Positions 16,833 through 29,111 of a stretch of DNA of 64,000 nt are shown here, piece by piece; positions within the stretch are counted from its first letter, which is position 1, and each line of letters opens with the position of its first letter. The translations under genes were made by a program, and so were the position numbers. Source of the DNA: Halomonas icarae (GTDB lineage Bacteria; Pseudomonadota; Gammaproteobacteria; Pseudomonadales; Halomonadaceae); contig NZ_WUTS01000001.1 in assembly GCF_009901955.1 (NCBI RefSeq), positions 2,766,172 through 2,830,171 on the forward strand, written 5' to 3'. Under the pieces are notes generated by a model, which saw only the letters and a program-made list of their open reading frames with translations, was not told the origin of the DNA and did not search any database.

Positions 16833-18629
16833 ATGAGTCAATTTGCCATCAACCTGCTATTTGTAGGGGCGTCATTCGCTCTCTACATCGGCATAGCGAT
16901 CTGGGCCCGCGCCGGCTCGACCAAGGACTTCTATGTGGCGGGCGGGGGTGTCCACCCAGTCACCAACGGCATGGCCACCGCCGCCGACTGGATGTCCGCC
17001 GCATCGTTCATCTCCATGGCTGGCCTGCTGGCCTCCGGTGGCTACGCCAACTCAACCTTCCTGATGGGATGGACCGGCGGCTATGTCATCCTGGCCATGC
17101 TGCTGGCCCCCTACCTGCGCAAGTTCGGCAAGTTCACGGTGCCCGACTTTATCGGTGAACGTTTCTACAGCAATACCGCTCGCCTGGTAGCCGTCGTCTG
17201 CCTGATCGTTGCTTCGGTGACCTACGTCATCGGCCAGATGACCGGCGCCGGCGTGGCCTTCTCGCGCTTCCTCGAGGTCTCCAACACCTGGGGCATCTGG
17301 ATCGCGGCCTTTATCGTGTTCCTCTACGCGGTATTCGGCGGCATGAAGGGCATTACCTATACCCAGGTGGCTCAGTATGTCGTGCTGATCGTCGCCTACA
17401 CCATCCCGGCGGTATTTATCGCCCTGCAGCTGACCGGCAACCCGATCCCCATGTTCGGCATGTTCAGCACCCACACCGAGTCCGGTGTGCCTCTGCTGGC
17501 AAAGCTGGATAGCGTGGTCAATGCCCTGGGCTTCCGCGACTACACCGCCGACGTGGACAACAAGCTCAACATGGTGCTGTTCACCCTGTCGCTGATGGTG
17601 GGTACCGCGGGTCTACCCCACGTCATCATCCGCTTCTTTACCGTACCCAAGGTGGCCGACGCACGTTGGTCTGCCGGCTGGGCCCTGGTCTTCATCGCCC
17701 TGCTCTACCTCACCGCACCGGCAGTTGGTTCCATGGCGCGACTCAACCTGATGACCACCGTCTACCCGGAGATGGCCGGTGAGGTGGAGGACTATACCGA
17801 CGAGCTGAACAACCCGATTCTCTACGAGGAGCGCCCGGGCTGGATCCGCACCTGGGAAGAGACCGGTCTGATCAACTTCGAGGACAAGAACGGTGACGGT
17901 CGCATCCAGCTCTATAACGACAACAATCCCGAGTACGCCGAGATCGCCGAATCCCACGGCTGGGAAGGCAGCGAGCTGACCGTCAACAACGATATCCTGG
18001 TACTCGCCAACCCCGAGATCGCCAACCTGCCACCCTGGGTCATCGGCCTGATCGCGGCCGGCGGTATCGCTGCGGCACTCTCCACCGCCGCCGGTCTGCT
18101 GCTGGCCATCTCCTCAGCGATCAGCCACGATCTGATCCGCAACATGATCAACCCCAACATCACCGAGAAAGGCGAGATGCTGGCGGCGCGGATCTCCATG
18201 GCCGGCGCCATTCTGCTGGCGACCTACCTGGGTCTCAACCCGCCGGGCTTCGCTGCCCAGACGGTGGCCCTGGCCTTCGGCATCGCCGGCGCCTCGCTGT
18301 TCCCGGCGCTGATGATGGGGATCTTCTCCAAGCGGGTGAACAACAAGGGCGCGGTCGCCGGCATGCTGACCGGTCTGGTCGCGACCCTGCTCTATATCTT
18401 CACCTACCTGGGCTGGTTCTTCATTCCCGGCACCAACATGCTGCCCAACACGCCGGATAATTGGGTCCTGGGCATCTCGCCGCTCTCCTTCGGCGCGCTG
18501 GGGGCGATCTGTAACTTCACGGTGGCCTATCTGGTTTCCAGCGCCACCGAGGAGCCCCCGCAGGAGATCCAGGACCTGGTGGAGAGCGTCCGCTATCCCA
18601 AGGGGGCTGGCGTGGCGACCGGCCACTGA
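16833..18629 (+). CDS. VC2705-family sodium:solute symporter, large subunit
   Basis: 598 aa SSS-family permease with about 13 membrane helices. ATAADWMSAASFISMAGLLASGGY is the conserved sodium-site region. Compared with ActP it has an extra soluble insert (about residues 310-390, rich in Asp, Glu and Asn) characteristic of this subfamily. The insert includes FEDKNGDGRIQLYNDNN, an EF-hand-like calcium loop. The likely substrate is acetate or another short carboxylate, inferred from the crbSR-acs neighbours. Confidence 0.92.
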   Translation: MSQFAINLLFVGASFALYIGIAIWARAGSTKDFYVAGGGVHPVTNGMATAADWMSAASFISMAGLLASGGYANSTFLMGWTGGYVILAMLLAPYLRKFGKFTVPDFIGERFYSNTARLVAVVCLIVASVTYVIGQMTGAGVAFSRFLEVSNTWGIWIAAFIVFLYAVFGGMKGITYTQVAQYVVLIVAYTIPAVFIALQLTGNPIPMFGMFSTHTESGVPLLAKLDSVVNALGFRDYTADVDNKLNMVLFTLSLMVGTAGLPHVIIRFFTVPKVADARWSAGWALVFIALLYLTAPAVGSMARLNLMTTVYPEMAGEVEDYTDELNNPILYEERPGWIRTWEETGLINFEDKNGDGRIQLYNDNNPEYAEIAESHGWEGSELTVNNDILVLANPEIANLPPWVIGLIAAGGIAAALSTAAGLLLAISSAISHDLIRNMINPNITEKGEMLAARISMAGAILLATYLGLNPPGFAAQTVALAFGIAGASLFPALMMGIFSKRVNNKGAVAGMLTGLVATLLYIFTYLGWFFIPGTNMLPNTPDNWVLGISPLSFGALGAICNFTVAYLVSSATEEPPQEIQDLVESVRYPKGAGVATGH

Positions 18630-18660
18630 TCTCCAGGCCATTCTGGGTCATAATGGCCCC

Positions 18661-18722
18661 CTGGCCCGGTTCGCCGGGCCAGGCGACTTTCTACCCATCG
18701 GGCTTCCTCAGGGAAGCCCGAT
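18661..18722 (+). terminator. double hairpin after the symporter gene
   Basis: First stem CTGGCCCGG/CCGGGCCAG with a TTCG loop (18661-18682). Second stem ATCGGGCTTCC/GGAAGCCCGAT with loop TCAG (18697-18722), followed by CGCTTT. Two strong stems in tandem without a long T run; a composite terminator is the simplest reading. Confidence 0.7.
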
Positions 18723-18768
18723 CGCTTTGCCACCGATTTATTTACAAGATGTCTTACAAGGGTGAATC

Positions 18769-19284
18769 ATGATTTGGCACTTGATTGCGGCGATCTTCGC
18801 CGGCCTCGGTGCGGCGGGCATCGGGCTTCTGCTGCGCACGCTCAGTGGCAAGCGGCTGCCACGTTGGATCATCCCGGTCCTCGGCGGCCTGGGGATGCTC
18901 GGTTATCAGATCAACGTCGAGTACAACTGGTACGAACACAAGCGCTCGTTGCTGCCGGAGACCGCCCGTATCGTTCAGGTACAGGAGGACGCCATGTTCT
19001 GGCGCCCCTGGACCTACCTCTTTCCGATGACGACCGCCTTCAGCGTGGTCGATGAGCAGGGCATGACGACCCGGGTGCAGGAGGGCGAGAAGCATGTCGA
19101 GTTTCTACTCTACCGCTTCGAAAAACAGCTTCAGGACAGCGTCAGCCACCAGACCTGGCTGATGAACTGCGCCACCCGCGAAACCCTGCCACTGGAGGGT
19201 GAGGAGCGCCGGCCCCGTCTGGATGCCATGCGCCGACTGTCGTCTGAGGCGCCGCTCTATCGTGCTGTCTGCACCGAGGCCTGA
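18769..19284 (+). CDS. conserved hypothetical membrane protein
   Basis: 171 aa. I do not recognise a named family. Two hydrophobic segments (about 3-22 and 34-46) are followed by NVEYNWYEHKRSLLPETARIVQVQE and a soluble domain of about 120 residues with two Cys (NCATRE, AVCTEA). A ribosome site (AAGGGTG) supports the start. It sits between the symporter and the sensor kinase. Its WRPWTYLFPMTTAFSVVDEQG stretch looks conserved-type. A link to acetate uptake or sensing is only positional. Confidence 0.75.
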   Translation: MIWHLIAAIFAGLGAAGIGLLLRTLSGKRLPRWIIPVLGGLGMLGYQINVEYNWYEHKRSLLPETARIVQVQEDAMFWRPWTYLFPMTTAFSVVDEQGMTTRVQEGEKHVEFLLYRFEKQLQDSVSHQTWLMNCATRETLPLEGEERRPRLDAMRRLSSEAPLYRAVCTEA

Positions 19285-19353
19285 TAGCCCATGAGCCTGC
19301 CCCCGAGCGCGTCATTGCCCTAGAATGGGCGGCGACACCGAGGGAGGAAGTTC

Positions 19354-23486
<4,133 letters not shown>

Positions 23487-24149
23487 TCAGGAGTGGACCT
23501 TCGGCGGCTCGACCTCGAGCTTCTGGGCAGCAATCACCGCCTGGGTGCGGGAGTGCACACCGAGCTTGCGCAGAATGGCGGTAACGTGTGCCTTGATGGT
23601 GGCCTCCGAGACATTGAGCTCATAGGCGATCTGCTTGTTGAGTAGCCCCTCGGTGAGCATGTTGAGCACCCGGAACTGCTGGGGGGTCAGCGAGGCGATG
23701 GCCTCGGCGAAGCGGGTCTCCTCTTCGTCGGCATCGCCGATGACATCGGCCAGTTCCGGCGGCAGCCACACTTCCCCGTCGAGGATCTCGCCTACCGCCT
23801 CGGCGATCAGCTGAAGCGAGGAGGACTTGGGAATGAAGCCCGAGGCACCGTAATCGATGGCCCGACGAACCACATGCGGCTCATCGCTGCCCGAGACCAC
23901 CGCCACCGGGATATCGGGGGTCTGACCACGCAGCTGGATAAGCCCCGAGAAGCCATGGGCCCCCGGCATATGCAGATCGAGCAGGATCAGGTCGGCGTCG
24001 GGGTGGCGGGTCACCACCTCGGCGGTTGCCTCCATGGTATCGGACTCGACGATCTCGGCCTGAGGCGCCAGCTGCCGCAATGCCTGGGTCAAGGCTGCAC
24101 GGAACAGCGGATGATCATCGGCAACGATGAATTTCTGGGCAAAGGCCAT
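23487..24149 (-). CDS. crbR: CrbR-like LuxR-family response regulator
   Basis: 220 aa. N-terminal receiver with acidic pair DD11-12, phospho-acceptor D58 (LILLDLHMPG) and IPKSSS, then a C-terminal LuxR/NarL HTH (LTPQQFRVLNMLTEGLLNKQIAYELNVSEATIKAHVTA in two parts). GAGGAG supports the start. In Vibrio and Pseudomonas the orthologue activates acs; here acs lies next upstream on the same strand, transcribed toward it. CTCCTGA...TCAGGAG around the stop forms a small hairpin. Confidence 0.9.
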   Translation of the reverse strand: MAFAQKFIVADDHPLFRAALTQALRQLAPQAEIVESDTMEATAEVVTRHPDADLILLDLHMPGAHGFSGLIQLRGQTPDIPVAVVSGSDEPHVVRRAIDYGASGFIPKSSSLQLIAEAVGEILDGEVWLPPELADVIGDADEEETRFAEAIASLTPQQFRVLNMLTEGLLNKQIAYELNVSEATIKAHVTAILRKLGVHSRTQAVIAAQKLEVEPPKVHS

Positions 24150-24285
24150 GGATTCTCCTCCGGTTCCTCTGGCAGCGGATCAAGGGCCGCCACTCGGGCT
24201 CATCTGCGTTTCATTGCATGTTACCCCATGGCGGACGAGATCCCCAAACACCATCACAAGCATTGTCGACAACACTGACACAACT

Positions 24286-24315
24286 CAAAAAGAAGCCGGC
24301 CCCTCGGGGCCGGCT
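24286..24315 (-). terminator. rho-independent terminator of acs
   Basis: On the minus strand, AGCCGGCCCC pairs with GGGGCCGGCT around a very short loop and is followed by TCTTTTTGAG. Stem plus T run is a classic intrinsic terminator 37 nt after the acs stop. Confidence 0.85.
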
Positions 24316-24351
24316 CGGTAGACCATACAGCGTCAGCTGGGTTGCAACACC

Positions 24352-26304
24352 TCAGCGGTTGGCACGATGCTCGATCAACTCATCGACTACACTCGGATCC
24401 GCCAGGGTGCTGGTATCACCCAGGCCATCGGTCTCGTTGGCGGCGATCTTGCGCAGGATACGCCGCATGATCTTGCCTGAGCGGGTCTTGGGCAGGTCGG
24501 CGGCCCACTGAATGACGTCGGGAGAGGCGATGGGGCCGATCTCGGTGCGAATCCACTTGACGAGCTCCTTCTGCAACTCCTCGCTGGGCTCGTGTCCTTC
24601 GGTGAGGGTCACGTAGATGTAGATTCCCTGCCCCTTGATATCGTGGGGGAAGCCGACCACCGCCGCCTCGGCGACTGCATCATGGGCCACCAGCGCCGAT
24701 TCGATCTCGGCCGTCCCCATGCGGTGGCCGGAGACGTTGAGCACATCATCGACACGACCGGTGATCCAGTAGTAGCCATCCTCGTCGCGACGGCAGCCGT
24801 CCCCGGTAAAATACATCCCGGGGTAGGTGGAGAAGTAGGTCTGGGTGAAGCGTTCGTGATCCCCCCAGATGGAGCGCGCGATGCCCGGCCAGGAGTCGAG
24901 AATCACCAGGTTACCCTCGGCCGCACCCTCCAGCAGATTGCCATCGTTATCGACGATGCCCGGCCGCACACCGAACAGCGGCAGCGTGGCGGAGCCAGGC
25001 TTGAGGTCGGTGGCACCCGGCAGAGGCGCGATCAGGATGCCGCCATTTTCGGTCTGCCACCAGGTGTCGACGACCGGACACTTGGAGTTCCCGATCACAC
25101 GGTAGTACCACTCCCATGCCTCGGGGTTGATGGGTTCGCCCACCGAACCGAGCAGACGCAGGCTCTCCCGGGTGCTCGAGGCCATGACATCATCGCCATG
25201 GGCGCGCAGGGCGCGAATCGCGGTGGGGGCGGTATACAGGATATTGACCCGGTGTTTGTCGACGACCTCTCCCATCCGGCCGGGTGTCGGATAGTTGGGT
25301 ACTCCCTCGAACATCAGGGTGGTGCCACCATTGGCAAGCGGTCCGTAGACGATATAGCTGTGCCCGGTGACCCAGCCCACATCGGCGGTGCACCAGTAGA
25401 TATCGCCGTCGTGATAGTCGAAGACATACTGGTGGGTCAGGGAGACGTAGGTCAGGTAGCCGCCGGTGGTGTGCTTCATGCCCTTGGGGGCACCGGTGGA
25501 GCCGGAGGTATAGAGGATAAATAGCGGATCCTCGGCCCCCATCTCCTCGGCGACACACTCGGTGGACTGGCCGTCGACCTGCTCGTGGTACCAGAGATCG
25601 CGCCCCGCGTGCCAGTCGATTTCGCCACCAGTGCGTTTGACCACCAACACCTTCTCGCACACCTCGGCGCCCTGGCGGGTCAGGGCCGCATCGACATTAT
25701 CCTTGAGCGGCACCTGCTTGCCACCTCGCACGGACTCATCGGCGGTGATGATCAGCTTGGACTGCGCCCCGATCACGCGCTGGGCCACGGCATCCGGAGA
25801 GAAGCCACCGAACACCACCGAGTGCACCGCCCCGATGCGGGCACAGGCCAGCATGGCCACGGCTGCCTCGGGGATCATCGGCATGTAGAGCGTGACCACA
25901 TCTCCCTTGCCGATACCAAGCGCCTTGAGGGCATTGGCCAGCTGACAGGTTCTGGCATGCAGTTCACGATAGGTGATGTTCTGGGACTCGCTCGGGTCGT
26001 CCCCCTCCCAGATGATGGCGGTCTGATCTCCCCGCGTCTCCAGGTGACGGTCGAGGCAGTTGGCACTGGCATTGAGGGTCCCGTCCTCGAACCAGCGAAT
26101 GTCGACACTCTTTGGATCCAAGGAGGAGTTCTTGATCTTGGTCGGCGCCTTGATCCAGTCGAGGCGCTTGGCCTGCTCCGCCCAGTAGCCTTCAGGGTCC
26201 TCGATCGACTGGCGATAGAGTGCCTCATATTTTGCCTTGTCGATCCAGGCATTCTTCGCCAGCGCCTCGGGAACCGAGTAGGTGTTCTTGTGCAGCTCCG
26301 TCAT
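24352..26304 (-). CDS. acs: acetyl-CoA synthetase (acetate-CoA ligase)
   Basis: 650 aa (E. coli Acs 652). Converts acetate, ATP and CoA to acetyl-CoA through acetyl-AMP. AMP-binding motif [11 protein letters not shown], the WWQTENG signature, [18 protein letters not shown], and the C-terminal [11 protein letters not shown] with the regulatory lysine that is acetylated in Enterobacteria. The start at 26304 has AAGAGG 8 nt upstream; a Met 12 codons earlier lacks homology. CrbSR control is inferred from the adjacent regulators. Confidence 0.97.
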   Translation of the reverse strand: MTELHKNTYSVPEALAKNAWIDKAKYEALYRQSIEDPEGYWAEQAKRLDWIKAPTKIKNSSLDPKSVDIRWFEDGTLNASANCLDRHLETRGDQTAIIWEGDDPSESQNITYRELHARTCQLANALKALGIGKGDVVTLYMPMIPEAAVAMLACARIGAVHSVVFGGFSPDAVAQRVIGAQSKLIITADESVRGGKQVPLKDNVDAALTRQGAEVCEKVLVVKRTGGEIDWHAGRDLWYHEQVDGQSTECVAEEMGAEDPLFILYTSGSTGAPKGMKHTTGGYLTYVSLTHQYVFDYHDGDIYWCTADVGWVTGHSYIVYGPLANGGTTLMFEGVPNYPTPGRMGEVVDKHRVNILYTAPTAIRALRAHGDDVMASSTRESLRLLGSVGEPINPEAWEWYYRVIGNSKCPVVDTWWQTENGGILIAPLPGATDLKPGSATLPLFGVRPGIVDNDGNLLEGAAEGNLVILDSWPGIARSIWGDHERFTQTYFSTYPGMYFTGDGCRRDEDGYYWITGRVDDVLNVSGHRMGTAEIESALVAHDAVAEAAVVGFPHDIKGQGIYIYVTLTEGHEPSEELQKELVKWIRTEIGPIASPDVIQWAADLPKTRSGKIMRRILRKIAANETDGLGDTSTLADPSVVDELIEHRANR

Positions 26305-26426
26305 ACAAAAGACCTCTTGATCAGGGAGAGAGTCGGGCAAACCGTCTCCAATCGCGTGCGAGTTGGGTGTGCCGGCTCCATGAAAACCACTTCCAGCATA
26401 TAGGTCTCGGCGCGGCCTTCCATTTA

Positions 26427-26440
26427 GACCTTGGTAGAAA
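26427..26440 (-). promoter_or_regulatory. candidate shared operator upstream of acs
   Basis: Reverse strand reads TTTCTACCAAGGTC in an AT-rich stretch about 125 nt before acs. It matches TTTCTATCAAAGCT upstream of the symporter operon (16357-16370) at 10 of 14 positions, both preceded by T runs. A CrbR site is a guess from these two copies. Confidence 0.35.
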
Positions 26441-26465
26441 TAAAAAACTCTTTAATTACATTGAC

Positions 26466-27026
26466 TTAAATGACAATTTTGGGCGAATCGCCCGAAAGAT
26501 AGACCAACGTCTGAGCACAGTGGCGGCAGCGATATACTCGTCCGCCACGCGCCAGGGCGTGGCGTCGAGGCGTGAAGCGGTGTTCGCGACAACCACAGCC
26601 ATAACGGTAGGGAGCGGGGCTCGACCGTCCGGTATCGAAGCGGTGGGTGGTGCGCGGCTCGAGCCCAAACAGGCGACGCATCACCGTCTGCCACTCCCGG
26701 CCATGAGGCCGTGCCCGTGGGCCATCCTTCAGGTGATGAACCAGCCAGTGGGCCATCTCGTGAGGCACCACCTCGACCAGAAACTCGACACGATTCTCGG
26801 CATACAGCACCGGGTTGAAGCGAAGCCCACCGCGACCGAAATGCGCCTGACCCGCACTCCTGCCGCGCAGATCGAGCCACACCCGGGGCCTGGGCAGTTC
26901 GGGGTGGACCTCGCGGCACAGCGAATAGGCCTCCTCGACCCGCTCCCCCAGTACGCAGGCGAGTTCAGGCTCAGCCAGGGAGGCCAATGTTTCGGGGTCG
27001 GGATGGGGCAACGCGGCGTGCTTCAT
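26466..27026 (-). CDS. sprT: SprT-family zinc metalloprotease-like protein
   Basis: 186 aa. The zinc site H89-EMA-H93 (HExxH) is followed by a C-terminal zinc ribbon with CGC and CRHC. HGREWQTVMRRLFG supplies the third-ligand region. SprT resembles the protease domain of Spartan, but the bacterial substrate is not established. The start at 27026 matches the family N-terminus; the longer reading frame overlaps the divergent UPF0149 gene. Confidence 0.88.
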   Translation of the reverse strand: MKHAALPHPDPETLASLAEPELACVLGERVEEAYSLCREVHPELPRPRVWLDLRGRSAGQAHFGRGGLRFNPVLYAENRVEFLVEVVPHEMAHWLVHHLKDGPRARPHGREWQTVMRRLFGLEPRTTHRFDTGRSSPAPYRYGCGCREHRFTPRRHALARGGRVYRCRHCAQTLVYLSGDSPKIVI

Positions 27027-27110
27027 GAGTGCTAGAATGGCGTCTTGTCCCCGAGGCGTAAAGCCCCTGGCTGCCAGCGCAAGCCCGTGAATCAGTGTGA
27101 GAGAGCCACG

Positions 27111-27758
27111 ATGTCCGACACCCCACTGCCCGAACCCCTGCTCGACGATGACCAGCTCGACCGGCTCGACGACTTTCTGGCCTCGGAGCGGGTTTCCGAG
27201 GATGCCCTGGACCTGATCGGCACCCATGGCTTTCTGGTAGCCCTGGCCGTCAGTCCTCGTGAAGTGCCGCCGGCGACCTGGGTGGCGGAGCTGTTTCAGG
27301 GGGAGCCATCCTTCACCGATGACGGCGAGCGCGAGACGATCCTCGGGCTACTGGAGCAACTGCGTCATAACGCCATCGCCGCCCTGGAGCAGGGCCTGCT
27401 GCCGGAGCTGCCCTTCGAGCTGAGCCTGGATGATATCTCCCCGGAGGAGACTCCTATCGGCGACTGGTGTGCCGGCTTCATGGAGGGGGTATTCCTCGAT
27501 GAGCCTGGCTGGTTCGAGGAGGACGAGGAAGCCGCCGCCACCCTGTTGCTGCCCTTCATGGCGCTCTCGGGGCTGTTCGACGATGAGCCGGACATGGCCG
27601 AGTTCACCACCGATACCGCCCGGCTAGAGGGACTGGTCCGCCAGCTGCCGGAGCTGGTGCTGGACCTCTACCTTCACTATCGCGTCCCCCCGGAGACCCC
27701 AAAGCCGATGCCGCGCAAGAAGAAGCCCGCCGGCCGCAGAAAAGGCGGTAAGCGGTAG
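27111..27758 (+). CDS. UPF0149 (YgfB/YecA) family protein
   Basis: 215 aa, very acidic. The family blocks GTHGFLVALAVSP, WCAGFMEGV and ALSGLFDDEPDMAEF are present. The C-terminus replaces the SEC-C zinc motif of YecA with a short basic tail (PRKKKPAGRRKGGKR), which contrasts with the acidic body and could bind nucleic acid or ribosomes. Function unknown. Divergent from sprT with 84 nt between starts. Confidence 0.85.
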   Translation: MSDTPLPEPLLDDDQLDRLDDFLASERVSEDALDLIGTHGFLVALAVSPREVPPATWVAELFQGEPSFTDDGERETILGLLEQLRHNAIAALEQGLLPELPFELSLDDISPEETPIGDWCAGFMEGVFLDEPGWFEEDEEAAATLLLPFMALSGLFDDEPDMAEFTTDTARLEGLVRQLPELVLDLYLHYRVPPETPKPMPRKKKPAGRRKGGKR

Positions 27759-27859
27759 CCACAAGCCCATGGGATCAGACACTGGCCAAAATTCCGCCGG
27801 GGTCTGCCCCCTGAAGGTGACCCTTGAAGGCGCAACCAGGCTCCTGCCGCTTATCCAAG

Positions 27860-28987
27860 TTACCTAAGCCGGGTCAGCATGCCGTCGAGGGTGCCGAACA
27901 GCCACTCCTTGAGGCGCTGCAGCAGGGGACGACGTGACCACTCCCGGGGCTCGATCTCGTGACTATCGGCGAAGTGCTGCTCGAACAGCAGCGCCACTTC
28001 GCCGGCAAAACGCCGATCACTCACCTCCTGGTTGGCCTCAAGATTCCAGTGCAGGCTCCAGTGGTCAAAGTTGCAGGACCCCAGACTGACCCAGTCATCG
28101 ACCAGCGAGAACTTGGCGTGGATAAAGGTCGGCTGGAACTCATGGATATGCACCCCGGCCTTGAGCAGACGACCGTAGAAGCGCTGCCCAGCATAGCGTA
28201 CCCCAGGGTGGTCATGGCGCTTGCCGGGCAGCAGCAGGCGTACCTCGACGCCCCGGCGCGCCGCCCGTGCCAGACGCAGGCGCAGGCTGAAGGTGGGCGC
28301 GAAATAGGGAGTGCAGATCCAGATGCGCTGACGAGCGGATGCCACACGATCATGCAACGAGTGGCGAATCGCCTGGTAGCGGTAACCCTGGCCCCAGATC
28401 GCCCGACCGCGCATGCCACGATAACCGCTCTCCGCATGAGCCGCGGTGGAGAGCCCGCGCACCAGCGACGCCGGCCCCCGGCCCCGGGTGAGCGGAGAGT
28501 CCCACAGGCGGCAGAACAGACGTACCCAGTCGGCCACCACGGGCCCCTGGATGCGCACCGCCACCTCGTACCAGGCGTCGAGAAACTCGTCCACGGCTCC
28601 GAAACCGCCGGTAAAGGCGACCCGACCATCGACGACCACCAGCTTGCGGTGGTCGCGAGTCAGGTTTCGGGTCAGGGAGTGCAGCCCCAGCGGATTGAAG
28701 AAACGCAGGGCAACCCCGCCCTCCTGCAGGCGCTCGCGATCATGACGGGAAAGGCCCATGGCGCCATAGCCGTCGAGCAGTAGCAGTACCGTCACACCGC
28801 GCTGGGCGCTACTGACCAGCGCATCGATCAGGGCCGTGGCCAGCCGTCCCGACTCCATCAAGTAGAGCTCGATCAGTATCGAGGCGCGTGCCTGCTCGAT
28901 GGCCTCGAACATGGCCGGAAGGAAGCGGCTCGCCTCCGGCAGCAGTTCGAAGTGATTGCCGTCTCGCCAGTTCCCGTGCATGGCCAT
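27860..28987 (-). CDS. cardiolipin synthase-like phospholipase D protein
   Basis: 375 aa. Two HKD motifs: HRKLVVVDGRVAFTGG and HAKFSLVDDWVSLGSCNFD, as required for phosphatidyl transfer. No N-terminal membrane helices are seen, so it resembles ClsB more than ClsA. Start at 28987 (MAMHG) or 28981; the AGGG spacing fits 28981 slightly better. It is divergent from plsB, consistent with a phospholipid-synthesis pair. Confidence 0.87.
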   Translation of the reverse strand: MAMHGNWRDGNHFELLPEASRFLPAMFEAIEQARASILIELYLMESGRLATALIDALVSSAQRGVTVLLLLDGYGAMGLSRHDRERLQEGGVALRFFNPLGLHSLTRNLTRDHRKLVVVDGRVAFTGGFGAVDEFLDAWYEVAVRIQGPVVADWVRLFCRLWDSPLTRGRGPASLVRGLSTAAHAESGYRGMRGRAIWGQGYRYQAIRHSLHDRVASARQRIWICTPYFAPTFSLRLRLARAARRGVEVRLLLPGKRHDHPGVRYAGQRFYGRLLKAGVHIHEFQPTFIHAKFSLVDDWVSLGSCNFDHWSLHWNLEANQEVSDRRFAGEVALLFEQHFADSHEIEPREWSRRPLLQRLKEWLFGTLDGMLTRLR

Positions 28988-29044
28988 ATCCCTATCCGCG
29001 TCACTACATCCCCCCGAAACGGTTGCCGTGACACCGAACCGCCA

Positions 29045-29073
29045 CTGACCCGAGGACTCGCGACGACTATACT
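29045..29073 (+). promoter_or_regulatory. putative plsB promoter
   Basis: CTGACC (29045-29050), 17-nt spacer, TATACT (29068-29073), 38 nt before the plsB ATG. Confidence 0.5.
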
Positions 29074-29111
29074 GGCGTTTCCTTCTTCTTTCCCGCGTTC
29101 GAGGCAAACGG

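Noticed and set aside
26466..26919. Additional minus-strand frames inside sprT
   Set aside because: They overlap the SprT zinc motifs in other frames and show no signatures.
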